Part shown: piece after piece, positions 1 through 15,400 of the stretch
Numbering within the stretch: the stretch's first letter is position 1
Layout: each line of letters starts with the position of its first letter
Assembly (NCBI GenBank): GCA_039096225.1
Contig: JBBPEB010000024.1
Location: forward strand, 62,001-126,000
From: Blastocystis sp. Blastoise
Taxonomy: Eukaryota > Sar > Bigyra > Opalinata > Blastocystidae
Direction: 5' to 3'
DNA: 64,000 nt
The notes under the pieces: model-generated
Seen by the model: the letters and a program-made list of their open reading frames with translations, nothing else
What the model was told of the DNA's origin: nothing
The model's database searches: none
Position numbers and translations under genes: made by a program

Positions 1-2
1 TC

Positions 3-1080
<1,078 letters not shown>

Positions 1081-1757
1081 TTTATTATTTTTTATTGTTA
1101 TTCAAATGTCTTTATTTTATATACTATTTGTCTATTATATTTAATGCGATGATACTATTGTTTGGGTATATTAAATACACGTCTTTCTATAAATTTGCTA
1201 AATATTAATCATTTTTTTAAAGTTTTAATTAATAAACTTTATTAACAATATATAAAAAATATTATTATGAACAAAATATTATATGGCTTTTATGTATAGG
1301 TAGTAAAATATATATTTTTTAATTTTATTGAATAAACAGGAGATAATCTATTTGATCATTTATTACATAAAGTATTTATTTAAAAAATAGATTCTATAAA
1401 TTTATTAATAACAACAAAAAAATGGTTAACATTGGTTAATAATTATCATAAACAAATACATATATATATTCATCAGAATAAAAGACATGCTGAATATGAG
1501 TAGAATACATTAAACCTATTTTATTTATTTACCAATATAATTACGTTCATAACCGTATATTAAAAAAAATTTAAAAATAAAATAAATATTATCAATATGG
1601 CTATCTTTGCTAATCTAGAAATAATTAAACAGTTATATATAATATTTTTACATATAAAATCATAATAAGATACTTTGCTGAATCAAGCTGAAAGATATAT
1701 TAATCTAAATATTTTCGTTATATAATTAATCATAAAATCTAAACTATACACTATTAC
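1081..1757. other. AT-rich stretch without recognised content
   Basis: No reading frame, hairpin or repeat family was recognised. It separates the CACTA fragment from convergent exons on the minus strand and probably holds both 3' ends. Confidence 0.4.
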
Positions 1758-1857
1758 TTAACAAAATTTATGTATTTTTCTAAATATCAAAAGGATAATA
1801 ATAAGGATAATAATAAATATAATAATAAATAAAATAATAAATAATAAATAAAAAAAA

Positions 1858-3660
1858 TAAATAATTACAATAGTAATTCCAGGAGAGTTAATAATAACAT
1901 ATAATATTTGAGTATAAGAATTATATTGTCCATATTGTTCTTCTCCTTTCTTTAAGTGTATAAAATGAGTATGTAAGAAGATTGGTGTCTTATTCATTTC
2001 TCTTTCAGATATTATATCTTTTGTAGATTCAGATGTTTGAGGAGAAAGAGAAGAAACTGAATCTGTTGAAACTGAGAATGAAGTTAAATCAGGAAGAATA
2101 TAATATTTCAAATAATTCTTAGATATATATTTATGACACTTATAACTATATATATATAATTATATATAATTATATATAAATATAAATAATAATAATAATA
2201 ATAATAATTATTATTATTATTATTATTACTATTATATACTCATTCACTTTATAAATTTGGGATTGATTTTCTAGATCTAATATAGCTGTGGAGATAGCTC
2301 GATGGAAAGATACTATATCTTGTGGAATATAAGGAGAAATCGAATGATGTTCTATATATGCAGATACACTGTCATATATATCAGATATCTTAATACCATC
2401 CATACCACTAGAGTCTATAATATTATTTATACATATATATAATTTATATTGATCAATATATTTATATAATGTAATATCTTCATCAATATCTGGCTTATTC
2501 TATAAAATAATATATTATTATTTTAAATCAATTATATATATATATATATACATAATGAATAGGATCTAATATACACCAATATTCATTTTTATTTTTATAT
2601 ATATCTTTCTCTTCTTTATATATACATAATTGTCGACTATTTCCTTCATTTTCTAAGAATTGACTCATATTTCGTACTACATAAATATCTTTACTATTAT
2701 CTATATATCGATTACATCGCTTATTCTCTATTTTCTCTTCTTCTTCATCTTCTTCATCTTCATCTTCATCTTCTTTTGAATTTGATATAGTAAATAATTC
2801 TTTATCTATATCTATATCGGTATCTATATCTATATCTATATCGGTATCTGTGTCTATATCTATATCAGTATCTATATTCTCATCTCTCTCAATATTATTC
2901 ATATTCATAGTTTCTATTATTGATGTATCTGCTATTATATTATTATCATTAGATTGAATATTTATATCATTTGATAAACTTATATTATTAATCTTTAATA
3001 ATGATAATGGATCTTTATATAGAATTCGATATTCTCCACTGGCTATTGAATGAATATAAGAAGCTAAATCTGTTTCTAATTGAGATATACGATTGTTTAT
3101 AGAATAATATGGGAAATTCTATATATATATATTTATATATATATTAATATATATTAATATATATTAATATATTTATTACATATAAAATAAAATACTTTAT
3201 TTTGAATATAAATTTCTTTTGATTTACTACCAATAGCAAGGTATTGAGATAAAGAAAGCGGATATATAGGAAGTGTATCATTCTTCTATATATTATTAAT
3301 ATATTCAATTTTAATTATCAAGAAAACATTAATAAATACATTTTGTAAATAATAAGAATAATAAACTGGCTTTCCTTCTCCAAAAATTGCATGTTCACAT
3401 ATATATTTATAAAATACATTTTGTATATCTTCTTCTTTAAAACACTATATAATTATTAATATCATATATTATAATATAATCTAATTATTATATACATTAG
3501 TTAAAATAGAAAATAATTCTTTCTTTATATTTGTATAACATGATTCTTGATGTAAGAAGAATATAGTTAGGATTGTATAGATAAGTGGGTATATAGCTGG
3601 ATAAGGTGTAGGAAGAGACGCAGGATGTAAATATTCAGGGAATATATAATCATATAATGG
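1858..3660 (-). CDS. Multi-exon protein-coding exons, product unrecognised (downstream of the NOL6-like exons)
   Basis: At least six exons can be read on the minus strand, separated by 30-60 nt introns that start GTATAT or GTATTT and end in AG: about 3500-3655 (PLYDYIFPEYLHP...), 3340-3445 (CFKEEDIQ...), 3200-3285 (NDTLPIYPLSL...), 2545-3119 (NFPYYSINNRIS... with an acidic Asp/Glu-rich segment ending DPIHY), 2220-2498 (KPDIDEDITLY... GMDGIKISDIYDSV) and 1858-2133 (ending SPGITI). Most junctions are phase 0 and no in-frame stop interrupts them. The last two exons have a winged-helix flavour, but this is only an impression. They are in frame with the NOL6-like exons upstream and may be its divergent C-terminus. 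However, they do not resemble the usual C-terminal Nrap region, so a second gene is equally possible. No terminal stop codon was assigned. Confidence 0.5.
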
Positions 3661-3689
3661 AGCTATATATATATATATTAAATAAAATA

Positions 3690-3981
3690 GATAAATATTA
3701 TCTTTATATACAGAGTAAATTAATATTAAGAGTAAATAGAGTAGATGCTAATCCTTTAGGATGACGAAATAGTAAGAGGAATAATGTTTTACATTGTTCA
3801 ATAGATAGAGATACAGATTCAGATAATGAACTCCATCCAATATGTAACTATATTTATTAATATATAATATATAATCAGAATAATAAATCTATACTGTTCG
3901 TAATGGTCGATATTGAAATTGTTTGTTCGTTAAAACAACTGGAATAGCATGAAGACGAGTATTAGAATAAAACTATGATAT

Positions 3982-4015
<34 letters not shown>

Positions 4016-4026
4016 TTATATTAGAG

Positions 4027-4058
<32 letters not shown>

Positions 4059-5376
4059 TAACAATATATATACTATAATCATCTTCAACTGTATTATATT
4101 TATCGAATACATTATTTAAATATTCAGGGATATCAGTATACAAGGAAGATAAATATGATATATATAGGTCAAAATATTCACGGAAATTGTATAATAGCCA
4201 GAAGCATGTACAGTTCATACTATTTATAATAATAATAATAATAAAAATAACAATAATAAAAATATATATATCTACACGTAGTTTCAAGAACACTACCATC
4301 TTTATAACGTCTTAATTCTGATTTAGCACCACAGAAAGCGCGGTATTCAGCACACTATAATAATAATAATATTAATAAATAATGAAATATTAATATATAT
4401 ATACAGCTTGTTGATCTTCTGCTGATCGTCCTTTATTGATTGTTATAGAAAGAGATGAAGGATGAAGAGAGAGACATATATAGAAGAAGGAATGGTATTT
4501 ATGAGACTATATATATAATAAATGAAAAATAAAATATTATTCATGATAATAATAAATAAAAAAATAATACTGACGATGATGATGATATATATATATATAT
4601 ATAATATACTTTATTATCTTTTAATTTATTTTGTTTATTAATAAATACTATACACGATAATATTCTTTCTTTTAAAGCTTTTTCTGTTAGCAATATTAAT
4701 TATCTTTGCATATATATATAGGATAAGGAATATTATATAAAGACTCAGGATAAGAAGATTGAGAAGATAAAGGAGGCATTGAAATACTATATAATAATAA
4801 TAATAATAATAAATATATATATATATACCAATATATTCTAAAAATAATTTTAGCATTTGTGTAGGAGTCATGTGCGATGTAATAATATTTTGATCACATA
4901 GGGAACACAAAAGAACACTAAGATAAAATCCATTAATTGAATCACCATATTGAGAAATATTATGTTAAAAAAAGACAGCCCATATAATAAATAAAACAAA
5001 ATAATAATAAATACAATAAACAGAATTTAAATAATAAATATACTAATAATATACCTTTAATAACTGAATAGTTTTACCTATATTGGGGTATTTCTTCATA
5101 TATATATATATATAGTATGAACGGATAAGTATATATCCTCAAAAACCAAATTAGTATAATAAGAAGTAGATACAGTAGCTATATATATATATATATATAA
5201 AGATAATTAATAAATAATAATAAAATATTATAAATATATATCATATAATAGTAAAAAATATATACATGGTTTTCCATTAAAAATTTGTCTACAATTATTT
5301 CTCTCTTCATTTAAATGTTATATCAAAACGACAATAAGAGATAGAAGGAATCAGACGAGCTTTATACGTATATTTA
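3690..5376 (-). CDS. NOL6/UTP22 (Nrap)-like protein, ribosome biogenesis, possibly decayed at the 5' end
   Basis: Exons read 5' to 3' on the minus strand include a LIPSISYCRFD...NNCRQIF segment (5276-5376), a TSYYTNLVFEDIYLSVH...TIQLLK segment (5055-5178), a QYGDSINGFYLSVLL segment (about 4831-4975), a HPSSLSITINKGRSAEDQQA exon ending near 4405, CAEYRAFCGAKSELRRYKDG (4268-4357), MNCTCFWLL... (about 4065-4222), HAIPVVLTNKQFQYRPLRT (about 3900-3974) and a W-S-S-L-containing exon (3716-3850). The order FRAFxGxKSELRRxxDG preceded by NNxR, a YNxxILED-like block, and followed by a GSxxWP-like block is characteristic of Nrap proteins (human NOL6, yeast Utp22) of the small-subunit processome, which act in the nucleolus. 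Oddities: the 5276-5376 exon needs a one-base frameshift before LNEERNN, and no acceptor AG precedes the QYGDS segment, so the 5' part may be pseudogenic. Exon ends are approximate. Confidence 0.6.
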
Positions 5377-5423
5377 CTATAATAATTACATAAGTATAGT
5401 ATAATTAAGATATATATATTTAG

Positions 5424-5476
<53 letters not shown>

Positions 5477-5734
5477 ATTCTTTTTTCTATTTAAAAAAAA
5501 CCGAGAAGAATAAAATAAATACAAAAAGTTGGATCACTTAATTAAAGTTTTAATACTCTATATATATATATATATATATATAATTGATTATCATAAAAAT
5601 ATTATAAAAATAATATTAAGCAAAAAGATAAATAAGAAGAAAACAATTACTGAAATAGATAAATATAAAAATAAATAAATAAAATTAAAATAATAATAAA
5701 AAAAATAATTATAATATAATTAAAAAAATACTTT

Positions 5735-5950
5735 CCAAACTGACATAAAAGACACAAGAAAGACATTGAGGAGCCATCAATCATTCTATAATATAAAATA
5801 AAGATAGATCAAATAAATAAAACTAATTAGAAAAAATAATTATATACTGAAACTATTTCTAACCAAGCTAAACCATTTGGGATGACACAGAACACGATTC
5901 TACGACAGACTGATTTGTTTGATCTTTGAAAGGCCTGATTCCTAAATAAC
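5735..5950 (-). other. Coding-like minus-strand segments, unassigned
   Basis: Two short open stretches of higher GC than the surroundings, 5840-5950 (contains CRRIVFCVIPNGLAWLEIVS, followed by a GTATAT donor) and about 5740-5788 (preceded by TTATAG), look like exons but their phases do not join without a stop. They could be the decayed start of the NOL6-like gene or part of another gene. Confidence 0.25.
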
Positions 5951-5999
5951 AAATGAATTAACTAAAATGAAAATATAAAAAATACAACAAATTTGAAAC

Positions 6000-7640
6000 G
6001 CGAACATTGTGCATAAATAGAAACTAATATAATTAAATCAAATATATAATCGTACGTCAAGTTCAGCATAAAAAATAAATAAAAGACCCAGTTTCAAGTT
6101 TTGCTTTTTTTTTTAAATAAAAAAAAAACCGTGTTACTCAAAAAATGACTGTCTGAATTTTTGTTTTTGACTATTTTTTATAAACATCATAAAACAAGTT
6201 TTTTCCTTTATATTATGAGTTTAGATGGTCTATTGAAAACATATTGACAACTTTTTACTGAAAACAAGTCAACATTTCCAAACCACTGATGTTAAGAAAA
6301 CAAACATAAAAACTAGCTCTGTCTGTCAGATAAAGACTCTATTGACCAAATATAAACTTAAAAACCTGATACTAACTCTATATGAGAAGAATAAAGGAAA
6401 ATAGAAAAATAATATCGACTTAGAATTTATTTTTCTTGTTTTTTAGAAAAATTCCTTCTCTAAACAACTTTTTTAGAAGGTCAAATTTTTTAAGAAAAAT
6501 TATTGGACTATTTTAAAATTTTGCCAATCAAAACTCTTAAATAGGCCACCCTGCCTCATAGTGTATATGTATAGTCAAGGTCTGTGTATTTATAAATAAA
6601 ATCCATAGTTGATTCTATGAGGCTTAATCAAAAAGATATCAACTAATTCTTGTTTTAAATTAAAACTAACTTGCTATATGAGTGGTGTTTTTTGTGGAAA
6701 TATCAAATATTAAGTCCATAAATCTTTATTAATAGCTAAAAAATTTCAATATTTTTTCGACCATTTTATGTTTTAAATTTATTCATATATTTAGAAAGTG
6801 TAAAATTGTAAGATTAAAAAATGTAAAGTTTAGAATTTAATAAAATGAAAATTGTTGACAGAACGAGTAATTGAAGTTTTTTAGTCAATTTTTCGATTAT
6901 TTAAAAACAAATTTTAATAACTATTTGGATTGTTTTATGAATATATATGTTGATTCAGATAGTATTGATTAGAATCAAAGGATGTTAAAAATGAATATGT
7001 ACAATATCTCAATACTTTGTGGACCAATATTTTTAAAGGTTTCATATATTATAATAAAATGAGTAATTCTATGTATATAGTAATGAATTTAATCTATTGG
7101 ATTATTTTGAATACTGATTGCTTAACTAGATTGTCTTTTATGTTTAAAAGTTGTTTTTATGTGTGGTGAAAAATGTTATAAACTAAAAAAATAAAATTAT
7201 AAATATAAAATAATGAATACACAATATAAAATTATAGAATAAAAAATATAAATAATTTCCTGAAATTTCTTAAAAAATATAAGAGAAAAATAAATATTAA
7301 GTTTATATAATTTTGATGGAAACAAAAGAATTCTATAAAATATACGACAGTTTTTATTGGTTAAAAATACAAATTTGATCCTTTTAGCATATTTTAGTGG
7401 CCTAGTCGATTAAGTATTTTTTTGTGGGACTGTTTTAGGCCTTTAGACATGAAATTTTTGAAAATTAAAAAAAAGTATCATAATAGATTTTTTATATAGT
7501 ATCTTAATATATTATCAGTTTAACTTAGATACGTAACACAAAAAAGTAATCGGTCCATTTATATCAGTTCAATTTGTGTGCTATCAATCTTTCTTTATAT
7601 ACAAGATTTTAATTATCATTAAAATAACGATTAAATAAAT
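6000..7640 (-). repeat. R1 dispersed non-coding repeat, copy A
   Basis: Reverse-complemented, this stretch resembles 21,525-23,000 and 36,880-38,450. The head (about 7320-7640) is best conserved, sharing blocks such as CTGATATAAATGGACCGATT, a TTTTTTGTGTTACGTA block, CCTAAAACAGTCCCACAAA, and an ACCAATAAAAACTGTCGTA block. Homology fades over a further kilobase (for example AAAAAACTTCAATTACTCG near 6865). No ORF is shared between copies. It ends about 330 bp before the tRNA-Phe gene. Confidence 0.6.
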
Positions 7641-7971
7641 GAGAAAATGATGTTTTAAAAGGTAATGAACAAATAAAAACCCCAAAACATATCAGACACA
7701 AAACCATTTTTTTTTTTTTAAATTTTATTTTTTGTATCTAAAAAGGTCTGACTAAAAAATAAAAACTACTCATTAATGAAAATTATTAATCCAGTGAAAA
7801 TGTATATTAGTGCAGCTATTTTTATTTTTGAATAGAAAATTGATATATTTATATAAAATAATAATAAATTATATTTAATAAGTGATAAGTGAATAAGAAA
7901 AGAGAAATAAATTAACAAATAGAAGTGATATAAGTTAATAGTATATGTAAATAGGATACAACGAAATATAA

Positions 7972-8043
7972 GCCTCGATAGCTCAGTCGGGAGAGCGTAT
8001 GACTGAAGATCATAAGGTCCCTGGTTCGATCCCGGGTCAAGGC
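7972..8043 (+). tRNA. tRNA-Phe (anticodon GAA)
   Basis: A 72-nt cloverleaf. Acceptor strands GCCTCGA and TCAAGGC pair except one C-A mismatch at the fifth pair. The D-arm is AGCTCAGTCGGGAGAGC. The anticodon stem TATGA/TCATA encloses loop CTGAAGA, giving T33, anticodon GAA and G37. The T-arm CCTGGTTCGATCCCGGG carries a canonical B-box. A T-run follows within 15 nt (GTAATTTTATTTTT), fitting a Pol III terminator. No intron and no encoded CCA. The 3' 21 nt recur at 18,020-18,040 at the start of a second copy of the neighbouring retrotransposon. Confidence 0.93.
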
Positions 8044-8076
8044 GTAATTTTATTTTTGTTTATTTTTATATAGTCT

Positions 8077-9974
8077 ATGATCGATAAGGATCACTTTGGA
8101 AGTGGTTTGGAGTTCAAACTCTACACCAAAAATATTTTTCCTAAATGGGAAAAATATCTTTATAGATTTCAAATTTGGAAATCTCAGTTCAGAGATGATG
8201 GTCTACAACAGCTGTATCAAAAGTCGTTGTCAAACTATCATTCTTCTTCACTGAGAAAACTGAGTTTAAAGAGATCTACTCATGTATTCAGCTGGAAGTT
8301 TACTCAAAATAAAAAGTTTCAAATTTACAGTCAAAATTCAAAAATAATTAGAAAAATGAAAAATTCAAATTTTTCATGTTCTTCTTCTACCCCTTTTTAT
8401 TTCTCTAATAGAGAAATTAAGAATTTCAAAGCTTCTAATAATGGAATCTACACGTCTTCCGCCATTGAATCTCAAGATCCAAACCACAAAAATTTTGCTC
8501 ATTTACTTAATCGGCGAAGTGAAGTGGTTCGAAAATTGGCTTCTAAGGTTCCATCTACTACTGATAAGGGTCCTCATTACAAAAAACCATGTTTTAGCTC
8601 AAAAGCTCAGAAACAAGAGAGAATGGTGAAATACATTATGAAAAAGGTCCTTTCCAAAAATATCAAAATTGGTATCCGTGATGGTTCTTCTTACTCTACA
8701 TCAGATAATGGTCTTCGTTTAGATTCTTCTATGGTTTCCAAAAACAGAGAGAATGGTGACTTTAAAGAAGTTTCAAAAAATGATGAAAATGGTGTGGAAA
8801 GCAAGATAATGATGAATACGAATGGCTGTGATGATATTAATACTTCAATGGTTCCTAATGAGAGAAAAGAAGCCAAGAATGATGATGAAAATAATATATA
8901 TATAGATGTTATTAATGAGAATACTAATATGAATAATAATATAATAGATATCAATAATGATGAAAATAATATAAATATTAATTATATAGATAATAATAAT
9001 GACGAAAATAATATAGTCCATAATTATGTAAAGAATAATAAGAATATAGATAATAAGAATATGGATAAGAATACTAATGAAATTGGTACTAATATGGAAG
9101 ATAATGATAATAATTATATAGAAAGTGATGATTCTTCATATGTTCCAGATTCTGAAATGGATGATGTTGATAGTTATACCTCTTCTAGTTATTATACATC
9201 AGATATGGATGAAAGTGAAGATATGAATGAATTAGAAAAACATGAAATAGTGAAGATAGATGATATAAGTAATGAAAATAATAATATAAATAATCCTCTA
9301 AATATACTTATGAATGATCTTCTTAATGATGTTAATAATTATATAGATAAAAATGAATATATAGATAAATATAAATATGAAAATGAAATATCAAATGATA
9401 TAGATAATAAAAATATGAATAATATTTCTAATACTCCTATTACTCCTAATAACACTATAACTCCTATAACTCCTATAACTCCTTCTATTCCTATAACTCC
9501 TTCTACTCCTAATACTTCTATAACTCCTTCTACTACTATATCTCCTAATACTCCTATAATTCCTTCTACTCTTATAACTCTTATAACTCCTTCTACTGCT
9601 AATACTTCTATAACTCCTAATACTCCTATAAATGTTTCTACTCCTATAACTTCTTCTACCCCTATAACTTCTGGTACTTCAATAACTCCTATAACCCATA
9701 TTACTTCTATAACTCCTATTACTCCTATAACTCCTCTTGATCCTATAACTCCTATAACTTCTTCTACTTCTATAACTTCTATAAACCCAATAACTCCTAT
9801 TACTCCTATTACTCCTATTACTCCTATAATTCCAATAACTACAATAACTCCTATAAATCCTATTACTCCTATAACTCCTATAACTCCTTCTACTCCTATA
9901 ACTCCTATTATTCCTATTACTCCTGTAACTACTATTAACCATTTATATATTAATTCTCATCTAAATGTTAATAC

Positions 9975-10008
<34 letters not shown>

Positions 10009-10312
10009 ATTAACAGAGATACTGACATAAATAGATTTAATAATATTAATAAATTGTCTAACAATAATAATAATAATAATAATAATAATTCTTTAGATAT
10101 TAATTCCTCAACTAATATAAATGAATCTACTAATATTAATAATAATATGATAATAGATTCTTCTTCTTCTGATAATAATAATAATAATTCTACAGATATC
10201 GATATTAATAATACTAGTATATATGATAATGATATTGATTCTACTGATATTAATATTATAGATATTACAGAAGATGAAACAGATGCTATGAATACCTTTG
10301 ATGATCATGAAG

Positions 10313-10393
<81 letters not shown>

Positions 10394-12442
10394 GAAGAAA
10401 TAGATCTGATTCAATTTCCTCTTCTTCCTCTTCCTCTTCCTCTTCCTCTTCATCTTCTTCTTCATCTGGAATGGATATAGAAGAATCAAATATTAATAAT
10501 AATAATAATGATATTGATATTGATAATATGCCTTCTATTATTCCTTCTATTATCAGAAATTTAAATAGAAATACAAATTCTATTCAACAAACTAATAATA
10601 ATAATAATACTTCTCCTCCAAATAATAATCAAACTATAAATCAATCAATTCCTAATAATAATATTAATAATACTATAAATAACATTGATCTAGATTTATC
10701 TCTTAATAATCATATTAATAATCCTATTATTCCTAATCAATTAAATGTTCCTATTCGTGATAGAATATATCCTTATAATTTAGATAATCTTGATTTACCT
10801 ACTGGAATAATAGAAAACAATATGATGAATACATTATTTAATTCTAATAGAAGAGTATTAACATTAGATTCTTCTATTTATTCTATAAATTCTATTCCTA
10901 ATAATATTCCTAATTTTCCTACAGAATGTAATTGGATATTTCCTTGTAAACCAGATTTCTTTATTGGTTATAATGAAATACGAAATCATGAGAAAGGAAA
11001 AGTATGGAAATATTTAAATGAAATACGTGAATGTTTTAATCATATAATATTAATGTTATCTTGGAATAGATCTATTAATCATTCTAATTTAACAAGATTA
11101 GATGCATTCACTTTATTCTTTCCTAATATAGAAAAGAATGCTATAGATTCATTATTACGTAAGATAAGGAGTAATTATAGACAAATAAATAGAGATACTA
11201 ATATTCCTACTTTAGGCAATAGAAATAATAATCGTATTCCAAATAATCAAAGATTAAGAAATAATCAAATACAAAATGGTTATATTAATATTAATAATAC
11301 TAATAATAATAATAATATTGATATTAATATAAATAACTCTGATATTAATTCTAATAATAATAATAATAATAATTCCAATAATAATGAATCAAATGAAATG
11401 GAAATAGATAATGAAATAAATAATTCTAATAATACTAATATTATTAATAATATTTCTAATTCTAATAATATTAATTCTACTTCTAATAATTCTAATAATA
11501 ATAATTCTAATAATAATAATAATAATAATAATAATCATAATAATATATCCTCTCAATCTTCACTAGATTCTGATATTGATATAGATATGAATTTAAATAA
11601 TTCTAATTCTAATAATAATAATTCTAATAATAATAGAAGAAATAATAATAGAAATAATACAAGACCTTCTAATATTCCTACTTTACAAACTAGAATAAAT
11701 CATAATCCTAGAACAGTTCAAGGTAGAAGAACAAGAGAATTAGAATCAAATAATAATAATGATAATATGAATAATGATAATGAAATGGAAATAGAAAATG
11801 AAGAAGAAAGAAATAATAATAATAATACTAGAAATACTAATGATAATAATAATCCTAATAATAATAATACAGAAATAGATTTAATATCAACTTATTCAGA
11901 AAATAATATTAATAATATTATTAATAGATCAAATAATCTTCATTATACTTCAAATGTGAAAAGAAGATTATCTAGATTAGCTTTAAAGCGTTGGTCTAAT
12001 AATAAAACAATAAATCGATTTAATAGATTTGTAGAAGAGAGATTATATGATCATATTCGATGTTATCCTATAGAAGATTCAAATCATAATCCTACTATGA
12101 CTCCTGAATTAATAGAATCATTTAATAAAAGTTGTGAATATGTATTTAATGAAATATATAGATGGATATCACAATGTGATAGAGGAAGAATAAATCATAA
12201 TGATAGATATAATAATAATAATAGAGATGTAGGTAGTTCAGCTAATGAAGATCGTAATTATCACAATGAAACTAGAAATAGAAATCATCATTTTCATGAT
12301 AATAATAGATTTAATAATAATAATAATAATAATAGAAGATATATTAGAAGATATAATAATAATAGAAATCAAAGAAGATATAATAATAATAATAGAAATA
12401 CTAGAAGATATAATAATAATAATAATAATAATAATAGAAATC

Positions 12443-12484
<42 letters not shown>

Positions 12485-15400
12485 GAAATACTAGAAATTT
12501 AAATACAAATAGAAATGAAAGAAGAATGAATAATGAAATGGAAATTGAAATTGAATCTGAAAATACTAATAATACTAATACTAATTCTAATCAAATTAAT
12601 TCTTCTAATTCCAATATTTCTAATAATGATACTCAATCAGAAAGAGAATCTAATATTAATAATTCTAATAATAATTCTAATACTCATTCTAATAATAATA
12701 CTCATAATAATAATAGATATAATAGAAATAGAAATAATAATACTACAAGAAATAATAATAATAATAGATTTAATTATAATATAAATGATGAGAATGAATT
12801 GAATGAAGAATTAATAAATTCAGAAATTCAATATTATAAGAAAGTATCTAAACTTCTTAATGAATGTATTCAATCTATAAATACATTTACTTCTCAAATA
12901 TCGATGAATAATAATAATTCTATTTCTATTCAATCTTCTATAAATATATTTATAGGTAAATTAGTAGAAATATATGAAATGAATACAGAAGAACCTATAT
13001 TAGGTACTATATTAGAAAATCTAAATATATCAAATATTAATGAATCTATTAATATAATGAATATAGATTTATGGAATGATAGTAAGAATTCATTAAATCA
13101 TTTTTATGATAATTCAAAAAGAATGATTGAAGATTTATTAAAGAATAAAGAAAATATAAAGAATCATAGAGAAGCATCTAAAATAAGGAAAGATTTTGAA
13201 ATTAATTCTAAATCTACTCTTCGTTCTCAAATATGGAATAATAATACTGGAGAACATTGTACTATTCCTCCTGATACTCTTACTCAATTATATTCTGAGT
13301 TATATTCTTCTCATGAATCTAATACTAATTCTACTTCTACTTCTCCTCCTTTATGGTTATCTTCTAATATTTCTACTATACCTGAAAATTCTTCTTCTTT
13401 CAATATTATTAAATTTAAAGATGTTACTAGAATTTTAAGGAAACTTCCTAATAATAGTACTCCTGGTGCTAATGGAATTCCTTATGAAATCTATAAAAGA
13501 AGTACTTCTGCTAGATTATTATTAACCTATATCTTAGAAGTATGTAGATATAATGAAATTACTTTAAATAGTTGGAATGAATCTATTACTTGGTTATTAG
13601 ATAAAGGAAAAGATGATAAATCTTCTTTAAATAATTGGAGACCTTTATGTCTTCAAAATGTAGAATCAAAAATATTTTCTTCTCTTATAGTAGATTATAT
13701 TAATAACATTAATAATTCTTATCATATTATATCTTCTTATCAAAAAGGATTTACTCCTAATGTAGCTGGTTGTGAAGATCTTAATTATATTCTTAGTAAT
13801 ATCATAGCTGATTTTAAATTAAAAAGACTAAGAAATTCTAATTTATTAATTAATTTCTTAGATTTAGAAAAAGCTTATGATACTGTTCCTCATAAGATAT
13901 TATTAAATATTCTTCATATGATGAATTTTCCTAATAATATTATTAATATAATAAAGAGTTGGTATGATAATGCTTCTACTAAAATTAGATATGATAATCA
14001 TCAATATACTTCTTCTATTCATCTTCATAGAGGTATTCGTCAAGGTGATCCTCTTTCTCCTCTATTATTTAATATTATTATAGATCCTCTTCTTAAATAT
14101 ATTAATAATAATAATAATATGAAAGTACAAATAAAAGATAATGATACTATAATATTAGAATCAAATGCATATGCTTATGCTGATGATATAGTATTATTAT
14201 CAAATTGTACTAATGATAATAATATTTTATTAGAAAGAGTAGGTGAAGTATTAGATTATTATTCTATGAAATTGAGTGTTTCAAAATGTAAATGTATGGG
14301 AATGAAGATGAGTGATGATAGAAATAGAAAATTAGAATATACTATTACTCCTCCTATTTATAAGAATGAATCAATTCCTATAATGAATGAAGAAGAAACT
14401 GTAAGATATCTTGGTTGTCCTATTTCTTATATATATACAAAGAGAAGAGAATTTTGGGTAGATAATATAAAGAAAGTAAGTGAACGATTATCTTGTTTAA
14501 ATAATAGTTTATTAACTCCTTGTCAAAAAATTAATGTAGTAAAACAATATATCTTACCTTGTTTAGAATTCTTATTTAGAAATGGTGATATGAATAAGAA
14601 TGATATTACTCTTATTGATACTACTATAAAACAATATATAATGAATTGGTTAGGAACTGGTACTAATCTACCTTCTCACTTCTTTAGTACTCCTATTAAT
14701 AATGGTGGTTTAGGTATTATGCAATTAATTGATAGATATTATATAGGAAAGATATCTTTAATTGCTAGAATGGCTGTTTCTGATGATCCTCAAATTAGAA
14801 ATATTCTTCAATATACTATTAATAAATCTTCATTAACTAATGATTTATTTATGATACCTAATCCTATTGATTACTTAGATAATAATAATAATAATATTAA
14901 TAATATTCCTGAAAATCATAAGAATGATTTATTATTCTTTCAATGGTTAATTAATGATAATCATAAAATAGTAAAAGGAAGAATAGAAAATGGTAATATA
15001 ATAATACATGATACTCCTTATGAATCATTAACAAATTTCTTTCCTTATCTTCGTAAAGCTGTAGATGCTGCTTATAAACTTGGTGTTAATATAGCTTATA
15101 TAGATCCTAATAATATATCTTTAGGTATTAAAATAAAATTAATAGATAAAGATATTCCTGAATTAAATACTACTATTCCTTATGAGAAAGTAAGAAGAAC
15201 GATATGTAAAGAAATTAATAATTTATTGAAGAAGAAACATTCAAAACAATTATTAAATAATTATGAGAATACTTATTATTATAAATATTTAGATAATAAC
15301 ATAGAAAGTAATAGATGGTTATTTAATGGTAAGAGATGTCATCCTATGAAATATTCTGCTTTAATCAATATAAGAATGAGAACAGCATTTACTGGTTCTC

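Noticed and set aside
9679-12784. Minus- and alternative-frame ORFs inside the retrotransposon ORF
   Set aside because: Shadows of AAT and Ile-Thr-Pro codon repeats of the real frame.
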